Shown one piece after another: positions 1-8,970 of a DNA stretch of 64,000 bases; the first letter of the stretch is position 1; each line of letters opens with the position of its first letter. The notes beneath the pieces were generated by a model. That model made no database searches, was not told where the DNA came from, and saw nothing but the letters and a program-made list of their open reading frames with translations. The stretch comes from Paracoccus kondratievae (GTDB taxonomy: Bacteria > Pseudomonadota > Alphaproteobacteria > Rhodobacterales > Rhodobacteraceae). The stretch lies in contig NZ_CP045074.1 of the NCBI RefSeq assembly GCF_009301415.1, positions 395,593-459,592 of the forward strand, in the 5' to 3' direction. The translations under genes and the position numbers were made by a program.

Positions 1-462
1 CGCTTGCCGCTGTTCCTCGTTCTCGGCCAGTTCGGCGCGTTCGAAGGCCAGCAGCAGGCGGCGGCGGATCGTGGTCGCATCCTCCAGCGTCTTTAGGCCC
101 GGCGCATCGGCTTCCCACTGGTCCTTGCCGAAATAGGCGTGGCGGGCGCCGGTGGCGATGACCAGCGTGTCATAGGGCACGCGCTCGCCATTCCTCAGGA
201 CGACTTCGCGTGCGGCTCGGTCGATGCCTTCCACCGTCGCCAGCAGCGTGGTGACGTCCTTTCGCTCGCGCATCAGCGCGCGGATCGGCCAGGCGATGTC
301 GGAAGTGGCCAGCAGCGTCGTCGCCACCTGATAGAGCAGCGGCTGGAACAGGTGATGGTTGCGCTGGTCGATCAGGGTGATGGCGCAATCCGCGCCCTTC
401 AGGCCAAGCACGACTTGCAGCCCGGCAAAGCCCGCGCCGATGACGACGACCCTGTGACTCAT
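1..462 (-). CDS. NAD(P)/FAD-dependent oxidoreductase, NDH-2 type (5' part only)
   Basis: This is the N-terminal 154 residues of a flavoprotein; the gene runs off the left edge. It opens with an FAD-binding Rossmann motif (VVVIGAGFAGL). The segment NHHLFQPLLYQVA that follows is typical of type II NADH dehydrogenases (Ndh), which oxidise NADH and reduce quinone at the cytoplasmic face of the membrane. A second conserved stretch (YDTLVIATGARHAYFG) also fits this family. The start is the ATG at 462. It is separated from the upstream minus-strand SDR gene by 75 bp containing a small hairpin, so it may be a separate unit. Other pyridine-nucleotide disulfide oxidoreductases cannot be excluded without the C-terminus. 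Confidence 0.75.
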   Translation of the reverse strand, partial: MSHRVVVIGAGFAGLQVVLGLKGADCAITLIDQRNHHLFQPLLYQVATTLLATSDIAWPIRALMRERKDVTTLLATVEGIDRAAREVVLRNGERVPYDTLVIATGARHAYFGKDQWEADAPGLKTLEDATTIRRRLLLAFERAELAENEEQRQA

Positions 463-492
463 CCCTGTTTTCCCTTGTCCGCGGAAAGTGGG

Positions 493-509
493 CCGTCAGA
501 ACCTGACGG
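493..509 (-). terminator. possible terminator hairpin after the SDR operon
   Basis: A perfect 7-bp stem (CCGTCAG / CTGACGG, 3-nt loop) lies 29 bp beyond the SDR stop codon. No clear U-run follows, so it is a weak candidate. Confidence 0.3.
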
Positions 510-537
510 TGTCCGGTGATCCTGGGTCGCGCGGCCG

Positions 538-1299
538 TCAAATGCAAGTATAGCCTGCATCCGCATTGATAATCGCACCGGTGAGCAGGCTTGATGCGTC
601 CGACGCAAGAAACTGCACAACCGAGGCGATCTCATGTGGTTGCCCCATCCGTCCGGCGGGTGTCATCTCAAGCCAGCGAGAGACCAGCCCCGGCTGGCTT
701 TCCAGCCCGTGCAGCAGCGGCGTTTCGATATAGGTCGGGGCAACGGCATTGACGCGCACACCCCGCGCGGCCCATTCGACCGCCAGCGATTTCGTCAGGT
801 GATGCACCCCGGCTTTGGACGCATTATAATGGCATTGCGGTTGTGGCACGTTGACGATCTGGGCCGACATCGAGCCGATATTGATGATCGACCCGCGCCC
901 GGCCTCAATCATCCGCCGTCCAAAGCCGCGGCAGGTGCGAAACACCCCGGTCAGGTTGACGGCGATGACCTTGTCCCATTCTGCATCGGTCATTTCCTCG
1001 GCCGGAGTGTTCGAAACGATCCCGGCGTTGCAGACCAAAATATCCAGCGGCGGCAGGCTCTTTGCCAGCGTTTCGATTGCGGCGCTATCTGTCACGTCCA
1101 GCGCCTTGGCCCGGGCGGCGAAGCCTTTGGCCGTCAGATCGCTGGCGGTCGCCTCGGCCCGGTCGCGCTGGATGTCGGTGCAGATTACTTCGGCCCCGGT
1201 CCCGGCCAGCGCCTCGGCAATAGCGGCGCCGATGCCCTGACCTGCGCCGGTAACCAGCGCCAGCCTGCCGGTCAGATCCTGTCTTGTCCTGTAGTCCAT
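538..1299 (-). CDS. SDR-family NAD(P)-dependent polyol/sugar oxidoreductase
   Basis: A 253-residue classical short-chain dehydrogenase. It has the cofactor motif TGAGQGIG at residues 17-24, NAG near 91, a catalytic Ser in IGSMS, and YNASK (Tyr158, Lys162). Length and motifs fit sugar-alcohol or sugar dehydrogenases. It is the last gene of a three-gene minus operon with the hydroxyacid dehydrogenase (10 bp upstream) and the FAH-family enzyme. An oxidation in pentose, pentitol or deoxypentonate catabolism is therefore likely. L-2-keto-3-deoxypentonate 4-dehydrogenases and D-threitol dehydrogenases are SDRs of this kind, but the substrate cannot be read from sequence. Confidence 0.85.
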   Translation of the reverse strand: MDYRTRQDLTGRLALVTGAGQGIGAAIAEALAGTGAEVICTDIQRDRAEATASDLTAKGFAARAKALDVTDSAAIETLAKSLPPLDILVCNAGIVSNTPAEEMTDAEWDKVIAVNLTGVFRTCRGFGRRMIEAGRGSIINIGSMSAQIVNVPQPQCHYNASKAGVHHLTKSLAVEWAARGVRVNAVAPTYIETPLLHGLESQPGLVSRWLEMTPAGRMGQPHEIASVVQFLASDASSLLTGAIINADAGYTCI

Positions 1300-1309
1300 T
1301 CGATCCCCC

Positions 1310-2275
1310 TCAGGTCAGCGCGCAGCGCAGCGGTTCACCGCGAAGTCCACGCAAGGCCTCTTCGGATGCCAGTCTTTGCAGCGCATCGACCGAGGCGTCG
1401 GAATAAAAGGCAGCATGGGGCGACATGATCACATGTGGCGCCTTGCGCAGGGGCGAGTCCTGCGGCAGCGGCTCTTTTTCAAAGACGTCCAGACCGGCGC
1501 CCGACAGTTGCCCAGAAACCAACGCTGTGGCCAACGCATCCTCGTCCATCAGCCCCCCGCGCGAGCAGTTGATCAGGATCGCCCCTTTCGGCATCCGTGC
1601 AATGGCGGCGGCATTGATCAGGTGGCGGGTCTCGGGCGTCAGGGGGACGTGCAGCGACAGGATATTGGCCGTGCCGATCACCTCATCGCGGGACAGGGGG
1701 GTGATGCCCGCCGCGCGGATCTGATCCTCGGGGACGAAAGGGTCAAAGCCGGTGATGCGGCAACCAAAAACAGCCATCCGCGCCGCATAGGCCCGCGCGA
1801 TCCGACCCAGCCCGATCAGGCCGACCGTGGTGTCGCGCAGCGAGCGCAGGCCGTCCACCATCCGGTCAATCTTCCACTCTCCGGCGCGGATGCCGTTGTC
1901 ATAGCGGCCAAGCTTGCGGGCCAATGCCAGCGTCATCGCGGCGGCATGGTCGGCGACCTCATCGACCCCGTAATCGGGAACGTTGCAGACCCGCACGCCC
2001 AGATCGCGCGCCGCGGCAAGATCGACATTATCGACTCCGACGCCATAGCGTACCACGACCGCGCCCGGCGCCATCGCGGCCATGACCTTGCGGGTCATCG
2101 GGGCAAAGTTGTTCAGCACGGCATTTGCGCCCCTTACGGCGTCCAGCGTTTCGTCCTCGCTGCGGCACGCAAACTCGGCGAATGTCGCGCCGGCAGCCCT
2201 GGCGGCAGCCTGCTCATGCCGGGTATTGCCAAATGCCTGATCGGTGACGACCAGTTTCAGAGTGGCGTCGCTCAC
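1310..2275 (-). CDS. D-isomer-specific 2-hydroxyacid dehydrogenase (CtBP-like)
   Basis: 321 residues. The central NAD-binding Rossmann motif is GLIGLGRIA, and the family's catalytic triad is visible: Arg in NCSRGGL, Glu in FEKEPL and His in SPHAAF. It should interconvert a 2-keto acid and a D-2-hydroxy acid in the cytoplasm. The start is a GTG at 2275 overlapping the stop of the upstream FAH gene (GTGA), which implies translational coupling. In this operon plausible substrates are glyoxylate/glycolate-type or deoxy-keto-acid intermediates of pentose oxidation; that is inference. Confidence 0.85.
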   Translation of the reverse strand: MSDATLKLVVTDQAFGNTRHEQAAARAAGATFAEFACRSEDETLDAVRGANAVLNNFAPMTRKVMAAMAPGAVVVRYGVGVDNVDLAAARDLGVRVCNVPDYGVDEVADHAAAMTLALARKLGRYDNGIRAGEWKIDRMVDGLRSLRDTTVGLIGLGRIARAYAARMAVFGCRITGFDPFVPEDQIRAAGITPLSRDEVIGTANILSLHVPLTPETRHLINAAAIARMPKGAILINCSRGGLMDEDALATALVSGQLSGAGLDVFEKEPLPQDSPLRKAPHVIMSPHAAFYSDASVDALQRLASEEALRGLRGEPLRCALT

Positions 2276-3414
2276 AGCAGCCCCCGTCCGGCCAGGTTAC
2301 GCATCAGGGCGCGGGTGCCAAAGGTCCAAGGTGCGGCCTCGTCGGAATGGACCACGGTATTGCGCAATGTGCCGAGCAGCGGGGTCGAGATTTCGACCAC
2401 ATCGCCGGTTTTATGCGTAAAGCCCGAACCCTTTTCGGCCCGGTCCTGTGTCGGCGCGAACATCGTGCCCAAAAACAGCATGAACCCGTCGGGATATTGA
2501 TGCGAGGCGTTCATCGTCTGGGCGACCAGATCGGCGGGCTTGCGGCTGATTTCGGCCATGTTCGAACGGCCGGACATGTGAAAGCCGTCGGTGCCGGTCA
2601 CCGACATGGTCAGCGTCGCCTTTTCGATATCTGCAAGCGTAAAGTCATCGTCGAACAGCCGGATAAAGGGGCCGATGGCGCAGGAGGCGTTGTTGTCCTT
2701 GGCCTTGCCTAACAGCAGGGCCGAGCGGCCCTCGACATCACGCAGGTTTACGTCATTGCCCAGCGTCGCACCGCGAATGTTACCCCTGCTGTCCACCGCC
2801 AGCACCACCTCGGGTTCGGGGTTGTTCCAGTTCGAGATGCGGTTCACGCCGACCTGCGCGCCATGGCCGACCGCCGACATCGGTTGGGATTTGGTAAAGA
2901 CTTCGGCGTCGGGGCCGATCCCGACCTCAAGGTATTGCGACCATAGCCCCTCGGCGATCAGCGCCGCCTTGACCTCGGCCGCCTTGGCCGAGCCAGCCTC
3001 GATATTTGACAGGCTGTCCCCGATCAGTGCGCCGATGCGCTGGCGCAGCTGATCCGCGCGGGCCGGATCGCCCGATGTGCGCTCGTCGATCACCCGTTCG
3101 ACCATGCTGCGGGCAAAGGTGACCCCACAGGCCTTCAGCGCCTGAAAATCGCAAGGGGCAAGCAGGCATGGCCGGGTGCCGTGATAGCCCATCTCGGCCG
3201 GGTCCAGCACCAGATCATCAGGGGTGCCGATGGTTTCCCCGGTCAGGGTATCGAAACGGGCGGCTGGATCATTGTCCAGAAAATCGGCCATGGAGACGAC
3301 CGATTCGGTCACGTCGATCACGGCACCTGCGCGCAGGATCACCACGGATGGGCCGATGCCCGGGCGCCAGATGCGGCCAACAAGCTTTGCGGTTTCGGGG
3401 GAATTGGGTAGCAT
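2272..3414 (-). CDS. fumarylacetoacetate hydrolase-family enzyme, candidate 2-keto-3-deoxypentonate dehydratase
   Basis: 380 residues with a C-terminal FAH-fold domain. The metal-binding acidic residues are visible as E200-P-E202 and D221 (GNDVNLRD). The protein is longer than FAH-family hydrolases (about 280 aa). It matches the length of the FAH-family 2-keto-3-deoxypentonate dehydratases that make alpha-ketoglutarate semialdehyde in non-phosphorylative pentose pathways. The ATG at 3414 was chosen because GAGGAGGT sits just upstream; an in-frame ATG at 3453 lacks a ribosome site and lies inside the promoter/operator. First gene of the minus operon. A semialdehyde dehydrogenase of the matching type is encoded at 12863-14377. 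Confidence 0.7.
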   Translation of the reverse strand: MLPNSPETAKLVGRIWRPGIGPSVVILRAGAVIDVTESVVSMADFLDNDPAARFDTLTGETIGTPDDLVLDPAEMGYHGTRPCLLAPCDFQALKACGVTFARSMVERVIDERTSGDPARADQLRQRIGALIGDSLSNIEAGSAKAAEVKAALIAEGLWSQYLEVGIGPDAEVFTKSQPMSAVGHGAQVGVNRISNWNNPEPEVVLAVDSRGNIRGATLGNDVNLRDVEGRSALLLGKAKDNNASCAIGPFIRLFDDDFTLADIEKATLTMSVTGTDGFHMSGRSNMAEISRKPADLVAQTMNASHQYPDGFMLFLGTMFAPTQDRAEKGSGFTHKTGDVVEISTPLLGTLRNTVVHSDEAAPWTFGTRALMRNLAGRGLL

Positions 3415-3435
3415 GAGTCTTACCTCCTCGGTTGC

Positions 3436-3446
3436 TAGTGAAACTA
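3436..3446. promoter_or_regulatory. candidate RpiR operator over the minus-operon -10 box
   Basis: TAGT-GAA-ACTA is an inverted repeat (3-bp centre) embedded in the motif ATGTAGTNNN[AG]CTA, which recurs at 3602-3614 and 9106-9119. On the minus strand a promoter is readable as TTGACG, 17 bp, GTAGTT, so a bound regulator would cover the -10 element. Assignment to the RpiR protein at 7345-8184 is inference from motif sharing across the cluster. Confidence 0.55.
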
Positions 3447-3603
3447 CATACATGCCGCGATTTACGTCAAGCGGGATGGCGCAGGCACAGGCGAAAATTT
3501 CCAGAAATCACGTTGATAAGAGAAATTCCGTAAGAAATATTAATGTAATATCTAGGGTCTGATGGTTTTTCGACCTATCGGAACAATCCCTCTTGTCAGA
3601 ATG

Positions 3604-3614
3604 TAGTTATGCTA
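3604..3614. promoter_or_regulatory. candidate RpiR operator of the plus operon
   Basis: TAGT-TAT-GCTA is a one-mismatch version of the repeat at 3436-3446, again preceded by ATG (ATGTAGT). It lies between a possible -35 (TTGTCA, 3593-3598) and a possible -10 (TATTTT, 3615-3620; 16-bp spacing), just upstream of the aldehyde dehydrogenase gene. Confidence 0.5.
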
Positions 3615-3650
3615 TATTTTGGCGCCATGACGATGAGGGAGGCCGAAGCC

Positions 3651-5132
3651 ATGACAGATCAGTCAATCTTGGAAGCGATTGTCCGGCTGGACGGCATGCT
3701 CTTTATCGACGGCGCCTTTCAGCGCGGAGCGGGCGACCGGCTGCCCGTCGAAAATCCCGCGACCTGCGAGGTCATCGGCCATATTGCTGCCGCGACTGCC
3801 CCCGAAATCGAGGCTGCCGTTCAGGCCGCGCGCCGGGCGTTCCGTCCCTGGGCGGCAGAGCTGCCCAAGACCCGCGCCGCGGCGCTGCACCGGCTGGGCG
3901 ATCTGATTGCTGCCGATGCCGCGATGATGGCCCAGATCATGACGGCCGAACAGGGCAAGCCAGTCAATGAGGCCAGGGGCGAGATCCTGAAACTGGCCGA
4001 AGCCTGTCATTTCTACGCCGAAGAGGCGACCCGCGTGCATGGCGAGATTGTCCCGAACGATCAGCCGGGCTTTCAAAGTCTGGTGGTGCGCGAACCCATC
4101 GGCGTCGTGGGCGCGATCACGCCGTGGAACTATCCGGCCGAGCTGGTGGGGTGGAAACTTTGTGCCAGCCTTGCTGCCGGTTGCTCGATTGTCATCAAGC
4201 CGGCCGAACTGACGCCCTTTACCGCGCTGGCGATTGCCGCGAAATGCCTTGAGGCCGGGATTCCCGCAGGCGTCGTCAACGTGCTGACGGGTAAGGGGTC
4301 GCAGGTCGGACAGGCGCTGGTCGAACATCCGCAGGTCGACAAGATTGCCTTCACCGGCTCCAGCGCGGTGGGTCTGCACATTCAGCAGACCTGCCCGCAG
4401 GTCAAGCGGCTGTCGCTTGAGCTGGGCGGCAACTGTCCGATGATCGTGACCGCCAGCGCGGATGTGGCGGCGGCGGTCAAGGGTGCTGCGCGGCGCAGCT
4501 TTCGCAATTGCGGCCAGATCTGCATTGCGATCAACCGGATCTATGTCCACCGCTCGATTTACCAAGAGTTTCTGGCCGGGCTGGGGCAGGCGGCGGATGC
4601 GCTTGGCGTGCATGATGGGTTGAAATATCCGTCGGCTGATCTGGGTGCCATGGCCTCGGCCGAGCCGTTGGCCAAGACCCGCGCCCATCTTGAGGATGCA
4701 TTGGCGCGCGGGGCGCGGCTGGTTGCGGGCGGCAGGGCGCCTGAGGGGGCGGAATATGCCAAAGGGCATTTCTTCCGCCCGACGGTGGTTGCCGATTGCA
4801 CCCATGAGATGCTGGTGATGACCGAAGAGACCTTTGGCCCTCTGGTCGGCGTTGCGCCTTATGATGAACTGGCCGAAGCGATCGCCCTTGCCAATGATAC
4901 GCCTTACGGGCTGGCCGCCTATGCCTATGCCCGCGATCTGACCGAGATTCATGCCCTGTCGGGCGGGCTGGATTATGGCAATGTCGCGCTGAACAATGTT
5001 GATGCCGGTATCATGAATGCCCCCTATGGCGGCCGCAGACAAAGCGGTGTCGGCTATGAACATGGGCGCGAGGGGCTGCTGGAGTATTTCAACTTCAAGC
5101 ATGTCAGGCTGCATCACGGTGTCGGGGGCTGA
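3651..5132 (+). CDS. NAD(P)-dependent aldehyde dehydrogenase (semialdehyde/glycolaldehyde type)
   Basis: 493 residues. Family landmarks are the oxyanion Asn in TPWNYP (N160), the general base Glu in LELGG (E257) and the catalytic Cys in GQIC (C291). It resembles succinate-semialdehyde and glycolaldehyde/lactaldehyde dehydrogenases. The ATG at 3651 follows GAGGGAGG at good spacing; upstream in-frame ATGs at 3609 and 3627 have none. First gene of the plus operon, 3 bp before the xylulokinase gene. In this context an aldehyde from pentose breakdown, such as glycolaldehyde, is a reasonable guess. Confidence 0.88.
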   Translation: MTDQSILEAIVRLDGMLFIDGAFQRGAGDRLPVENPATCEVIGHIAAATAPEIEAAVQAARRAFRPWAAELPKTRAAALHRLGDLIAADAAMMAQIMTAEQGKPVNEARGEILKLAEACHFYAEEATRVHGEIVPNDQPGFQSLVVREPIGVVGAITPWNYPAELVGWKLCASLAAGCSIVIKPAELTPFTALAIAAKCLEAGIPAGVVNVLTGKGSQVGQALVEHPQVDKIAFTGSSAVGLHIQQTCPQVKRLSLELGGNCPMIVTASADVAAAVKGAARRSFRNCGQICIAINRIYVHRSIYQEFLAGLGQAADALGVHDGLKYPSADLGAMASAEPLAKTRAHLEDALARGARLVAGGRAPEGAEYAKGHFFRPTVVADCTHEMLVMTEETFGPLVGVAPYDELAEAIALANDTPYGLAAYAYARDLTEIHALSGGLDYGNVALNNVDAGIMNAPYGGRRQSGVGYEHGREGLLEYFNFKHVRLHHGVGG

Positions 5133-5135
5133 GCC

Positions 5136-6638
5136 ATGCAGGCGCTTCTGGGCATCGACATCGGCACCTCGGGTTGCAAGGCGCTGCTGATAGGCACCGA
5201 CGGTGCGGTGATCGCGGCAGATACTGCGACCTATCCGCTGGCGCAGCCGCGACCCGGCTGGACCGAGCAGGATCCCGAATTGTGGATCGAGGGCGCGCGA
5301 AAGGCCGTCGCCGGGGCGTTGGCTAAGGCGCCGGGGGTCGATATCCTTTGCGTCGGCCTTTCGGGTCAGATGCACGGGCTGACGCCTCTGGACGCAGGGC
5401 ATCGGGTTCTGCGCCCGGCGATCCTGTGGAATGACCAGCGCAACAGCGCCGAATGCGAGGCGTTGGCCAAGGCCGCCGGCGGGTCAGAGGGGCTGCTTGC
5501 CGCCACCAATAACCGGATGCTCGTCGGTTATACCGGGGGCAAGATCCTGTGGATGCGCAACCACGAGCCCGAGCTGTTCGCGCGCATGACCCTGATGCTG
5601 AACCCCAAGGATTATTTACGGCTGCGCCTGACGGGTGAGGTGGCAAGCGAGGTGTCGGATGCTTCGGGGACCGGGCTTTTTGACGTCCGCCGCCGGCAAT
5701 GGGCCAAGGGGCTGATCGAGACTGCCGGTATCGACCCCGCGCTTTTGCCTCCGGTCTTTGAATCGCAGGAGGTTACCGGTCGTATCTCCGCCAAGGGCGC
5801 GGCGCTGTTCGGCCTGCCCGAAGGGGTGCCCGTCGCGGGCGGCGGCGGTGACAGCGTCATTCAGACCATCGGTTCGGGCGTGATCGCACCGGGCGAGTTG
5901 CAAACGACCATTGGCACGGCCGGTATTCTGGCCGCGGCGCTGGATGTTCCGCAGGACAATCCCGATGGCAAGCTGCAGGTTTTCTGCAATGTCGCACCTG
6001 ACAAGTGGCATTGCATGGGCGTGTCGCTGAATGCGGGGGGCGCGATGGGCTGGTTCCGCGATACGCTTTGCGCTGACGTCTCGTTTGATCAGCTTGTGGC
6101 CGAGGCGGCCGAAAGCCCGGCCGGGGCCAGGGGATTGCTGTTTCTGCCTTATCTGAACGGGGAACGCTGCCCCCATCCCGACCCCTTAGCCCGGGGTGCC
6201 TTTGTCGGCCTGACGGCCCGTCATCAGCGGGGTGACATGACCCGCGCGCTGATGGAAGGCGTGGTCCATGCCTTTATCGACATGCACGCGCTGATGCAGC
6301 CGATGGGGATTGCTGGGCGGGTGGTCAAGGCCTCGGGTGGCGGTGCGCGCTCGGCGTTATGGCGTCAGATTCAGGCCGATATGTTCGGCTGCGATGTGGT
6401 GACGACCGAGGGTGCCGCCGAAGGCGCGGCCTTTGGTGCCGCGCTGGTCGCGGGGGTTGCCGCTGGGGTCTGGCCCGATGCGACGACCGCCGCGCGCTCA
6501 TGCCGTGACCTGACGTGCGACGTACCCGACCCCGCAGCCAGCGTGGTCTATGCGCGCGCCCATCAGATCTATCGCTCACTCTATCCGGTGCTGAGCGACA
6601 GGTTTGCCGCGCTCGGCGATGCCATTTTCGACCAGTAA
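5136..6638 (+). CDS. xylB: xylulokinase-like FGGY carbohydrate kinase
   Basis: 500 residues with the FGGY-kinase N-terminal phosphate motif (GIDIGTSGCKALL) and the substrate-site stretch GLSGQMHG, which is characteristic of xylulokinases. An ILWNDQR segment and a C-terminal ASGGGARS nucleotide-binding motif are also present. It should phosphorylate D-xylulose or a related pentulose with ATP. It lies between the aldehyde dehydrogenase (3-bp gap) and a HAD phosphatase. A kinase beside enzymes of an oxidative, non-phosphorylating route suggests that two branches of pentose use are encoded together. Confidence 0.88.
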   Translation: MQALLGIDIGTSGCKALLIGTDGAVIAADTATYPLAQPRPGWTEQDPELWIEGARKAVAGALAKAPGVDILCVGLSGQMHGLTPLDAGHRVLRPAILWNDQRNSAECEALAKAAGGSEGLLAATNNRMLVGYTGGKILWMRNHEPELFARMTLMLNPKDYLRLRLTGEVASEVSDASGTGLFDVRRRQWAKGLIETAGIDPALLPPVFESQEVTGRISAKGAALFGLPEGVPVAGGGGDSVIQTIGSGVIAPGELQTTIGTAGILAAALDVPQDNPDGKLQVFCNVAPDKWHCMGVSLNAGGAMGWFRDTLCADVSFDQLVAEAAESPAGARGLLFLPYLNGERCPHPDPLARGAFVGLTARHQRGDMTRALMEGVVHAFIDMHALMQPMGIAGRVVKASGGGARSALWRQIQADMFGCDVVTTEGAAEGAAFGAALVAGVAAGVWPDATTAARSCRDLTCDVPDPAASVVYARAHQIYRSLYPVLSDRFAALGDAIFDQ

Positions 6639-6656
6639 CAGCAGGAGCCCGCTTTC

Positions 6657-7328
6657 ATGCCCGCCTATTCCGCGTTCATATTCGACCTGGACGGAACGCT
6701 GATCGACAGCGCGCCCGACATCGCTGCGGCGTTGAGCGTGGGTTTTCAGGACAACGGCTGGCCCGGGCTTGACCCCCGCTATGTCGAACAGTTCATCGGC
6801 AACGGCTCACGTCGCCTGATCACTGACATTCTGGACGATCAGGCCATCCTCTATGACGATGCGGCGGTCGAGCGGGCGTATCAGGGCTATTTGCGCGCCT
6901 ATCTGGGCGATCCGGCTGGCCGGACCCGGTTCTTTGATCACGTCCCCGAGGATCTTGCCGCCCTGCGCGCGGCGGGGCTGCGGCTGGGAATCTGCACGAA
7001 CAAGAACCATGCGATCACCGGTAAGGTGCTTGAGCGGCTGGGCCTTGCCGATCTGTTTGATGCGGCGGTGGGTGCGGATGCGGTGGCAGCCTGCAAGCCC
7101 GACCCCGGCCATCTGATGGCGGTGGCCGAGGCGATGCAGCTGCAACCCGGAACCTGGGCCTATGTCGGCGACACTCCGGTCGATCAGGCGACGGCGCGGG
7201 CGGCGGCGGTGCCGTTCTATGCGGTGCCCTGGGGCGGCGGCGCGGGGGTCGAGGTGGCAGCTAGCCACAGGTTGACCCGTCTGGCGGATCTGTTGCAGCA
7301 GGAACGGGTGGCCGCTGCGGCGGGATAA
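6657..7328 (+). CDS. HAD-family phosphatase, phosphoglycolate phosphatase-like
   Basis: 223 residues. HAD motifs are in order: DLDGTLIDS with nucleophile D10 and D12, the Thr of CTNKN (motif II), the Lys of CKPDP (motif III) and GDTPVD (motif IV), plus an alpha-helical cap. The closest pattern is phosphoglycolate phosphatase (Gph). An AGGAG site lies upstream of the ATG. Within the operon it may remove phosphate from a dead-end sugar phosphate, or produce glycolate; that role is inferred from position. Confidence 0.8.
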   Translation: MPAYSAFIFDLDGTLIDSAPDIAAALSVGFQDNGWPGLDPRYVEQFIGNGSRRLITDILDDQAILYDDAAVERAYQGYLRAYLGDPAGRTRFFDHVPEDLAALRAAGLRLGICTNKNHAITGKVLERLGLADLFDAAVGADAVAACKPDPGHLMAVAEAMQLQPGTWAYVGDTPVDQATARAAAVPFYAVPWGGGAGVEVAASHRLTRLADLLQQERVAAAAG

Positions 7329-7344
7329 TGATCAGGAGTTAGCG

Positions 7345-8184
7345 ATGACCGTCAGCCTGCTGCAGCGAATTTTGCACGAACGCGACGAAATGCGCCCGGC
7401 CGAGCGGCGGGTTGCCGATTATGTCGGCGCCTCTCCGTCAGAGGTGATCCATATGAGCATGGCGCGGCTGTCGGAACTGTGTTCGGTCAGCGATCCGACG
7501 ATCATGCGCTTTTGCCGCCGGTTCGGGTTCGAAGGCTATCAGGACTTCAAGCTGAACCTTGCGCAAAGTCTCGTGCCGTCGGCCCCCTTTGCTTATGAGC
7601 AGATCACGCCGCAGGACAGCGTTGCCAATATCGTGCGCAAGACCTGCCGCAACTCGCTGAACGCGGTACAGCGGCTGGCCGAGGATCTGGACCCCGAGCA
7701 GGTGGGCGAGGGCGCGCGGCTTTTGCAGGCGGCAAGCTGGACCGGCATCTATGCCACCGGCATTTCCGAGGTGAACGCTCTGGACGCCGAACACAAGTTT
7801 CAGCGGCTGGGGATGCGCTGTCAGGCGCTGCTGGGCAAGCAACGGCAATGGATGCACGCCGAACGCGCACGCCCGGGTGAGGTTGCGCTGATCTTTTCGC
7901 AATCCGGCCATACCAAACAGATGGTCGAGGTCGCGATTGCCGCCCGCGCCGGGGGTGCCCGCGTGGTTTCGGTCGCGGCCGCAGACAGCCCGCTTGCCCG
8001 TGTTTCGGACGCGGTCATCGCGGTCCTGCCCTATGACCGGACCGAGCTGATGACGCCCCTTGCCTCGCGGCTGAACCATCATCTGGTCACCAATATGCTG
8101 GTGACCGCCATTGCCATCGCCAGCGGCAGCGAGTTCCCCGACCAGCTTCCGGCACTGGATAGCTGGCAGACGGACAAGATCTGA
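7345..8184 (+). CDS. MurR/RpiR-family transcriptional regulator
   Basis: 279 residues. The N-terminal HTH_6 domain (about 1-75, with ALSELCSVSDPTI-like recognition helix near 45-60) is followed by a SIS sugar-phosphate-binding domain (about 125-260, with EVALIFSQSGHTKQ). Such proteins sense phosphosugars. It is encoded mid-operon between the HAD phosphatase and an RpiA-like isomerase. Three copies of an 11-bp inverted repeat overlap the cluster's promoters, so it probably controls the three operons, most simply as a repressor released by a pentose phosphate. Confidence 0.88.
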   Translation: MTVSLLQRILHERDEMRPAERRVADYVGASPSEVIHMSMARLSELCSVSDPTIMRFCRRFGFEGYQDFKLNLAQSLVPSAPFAYEQITPQDSVANIVRKTCRNSLNAVQRLAEDLDPEQVGEGARLLQAASWTGIYATGISEVNALDAEHKFQRLGMRCQALLGKQRQWMHAERARPGEVALIFSQSGHTKQMVEVAIAARAGGARVVSVAAADSPLARVSDAVIAVLPYDRTELMTPLASRLNHHLVTNMLVTAIAIASGSEFPDQLPALDSWQTDKI

Positions 8185-8229
8185 AGACCATGAAGATGTG
8201 CGGCAGGGTCCGCGCCGGAGGAGACAGGA

Positions 8230-8937
8230 ATGAGCCAGCAAGACGAAGCCAAGAAACTCGCGGGGCGCCGGGTGATCCAGGACTTTATCCATGACGGGAT
8301 GAAGCTGGGCCTTGGTTCGGGGACCACGTCGCATTTCTTTGTGCGCGAACTGGGCAAACACGTCGCCCAAGGGCTGAAGCTGACCTGCACCACGACCTCG
8401 CGTTCGACCATCGACGTGGCCCGCGAAGTGGGTATCGAAATCACTGATCCCAATGATATCGGCGAACTGGACCTGACCGTGGATGGACCGGACGAAATTG
8501 ATCGCAGCTTTAACATGATCAAGGGCGGTGGCGCCTGTCTGTTGTGGGAAAAGATCATTGCACATGCCTCAAAGCAGATGATCTGTGTGTGCGATGAGAC
8601 CAAGATCGTAGATTGCCTTGGCAAGTTTCCTTTGCCCGTCGAGGTGGTGCAGTTTGCCTGGAAACAGACACAGCGCATGGTGGCACGCACCCTCGCCAGG
8701 CATGGTATCGAGGGTGTCCGCATTGAACGGCGTATGCGCGATGATCAGCCCGTGGTGACAGACAGCGGCAACTTTATCCTTGATTGCCATTGTGGCCCGG
8801 TGATCGCTGATCCCGCAGCTTTGGAAATCGAACTGAACCGCATTCCGGGCGTGGTCGAGAACGGGCTTTTCACCCGCGAGGCGGCCGGCATGGTCGTCGG
8901 CTGTTTCGACGGTACGTCCTATGTAAAGATGCGCTGA
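8230..8937 (+). CDS. rpiA: ribose-5-phosphate isomerase A-like protein
   Basis: 235 residues with all three RpiA signatures: GLGSGTTSHFF (28-37), DGPDEID (85-91) and KGGGACLLWEKI (98-109), which includes the catalytic acid region. The family interconverts ribose 5-phosphate and ribulose 5-phosphate. DGPDEID and LLWEKI differ from the usual housekeeping DGADE / TREKI, so this looks like a catabolic paralogue acting on ribose or another aldopentose/tetrose phosphate. A GGAGGAGA site precedes the ATG. Last gene of the operon. Confidence 0.85.
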   Translation: MSQQDEAKKLAGRRVIQDFIHDGMKLGLGSGTTSHFFVRELGKHVAQGLKLTCTTTSRSTIDVAREVGIEITDPNDIGELDLTVDGPDEIDRSFNMIKGGGACLLWEKIIAHASKQMICVCDETKIVDCLGKFPLPVEVVQFAWKQTQRMVARTLARHGIEGVRIERRMRDDQPVVTDSGNFILDCHCGPVIADPAALEIELNRIPGVVENGLFTREAAGMVVGCFDGTSYVKMR

Positions 8938-8970
8938 TCTAGTAAAACTTCAAATCCGCCCAAAAGCAGA

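Noticed and set aside
3663..5402. 579-codon minus-strand ORF opposite the aldehyde dehydrogenase and xylB
   Set aside because: It is the antisense of two well-supported genes; long antisense frames are expected in GC-rich DNA with strong third-position GC, and it has no family motif.
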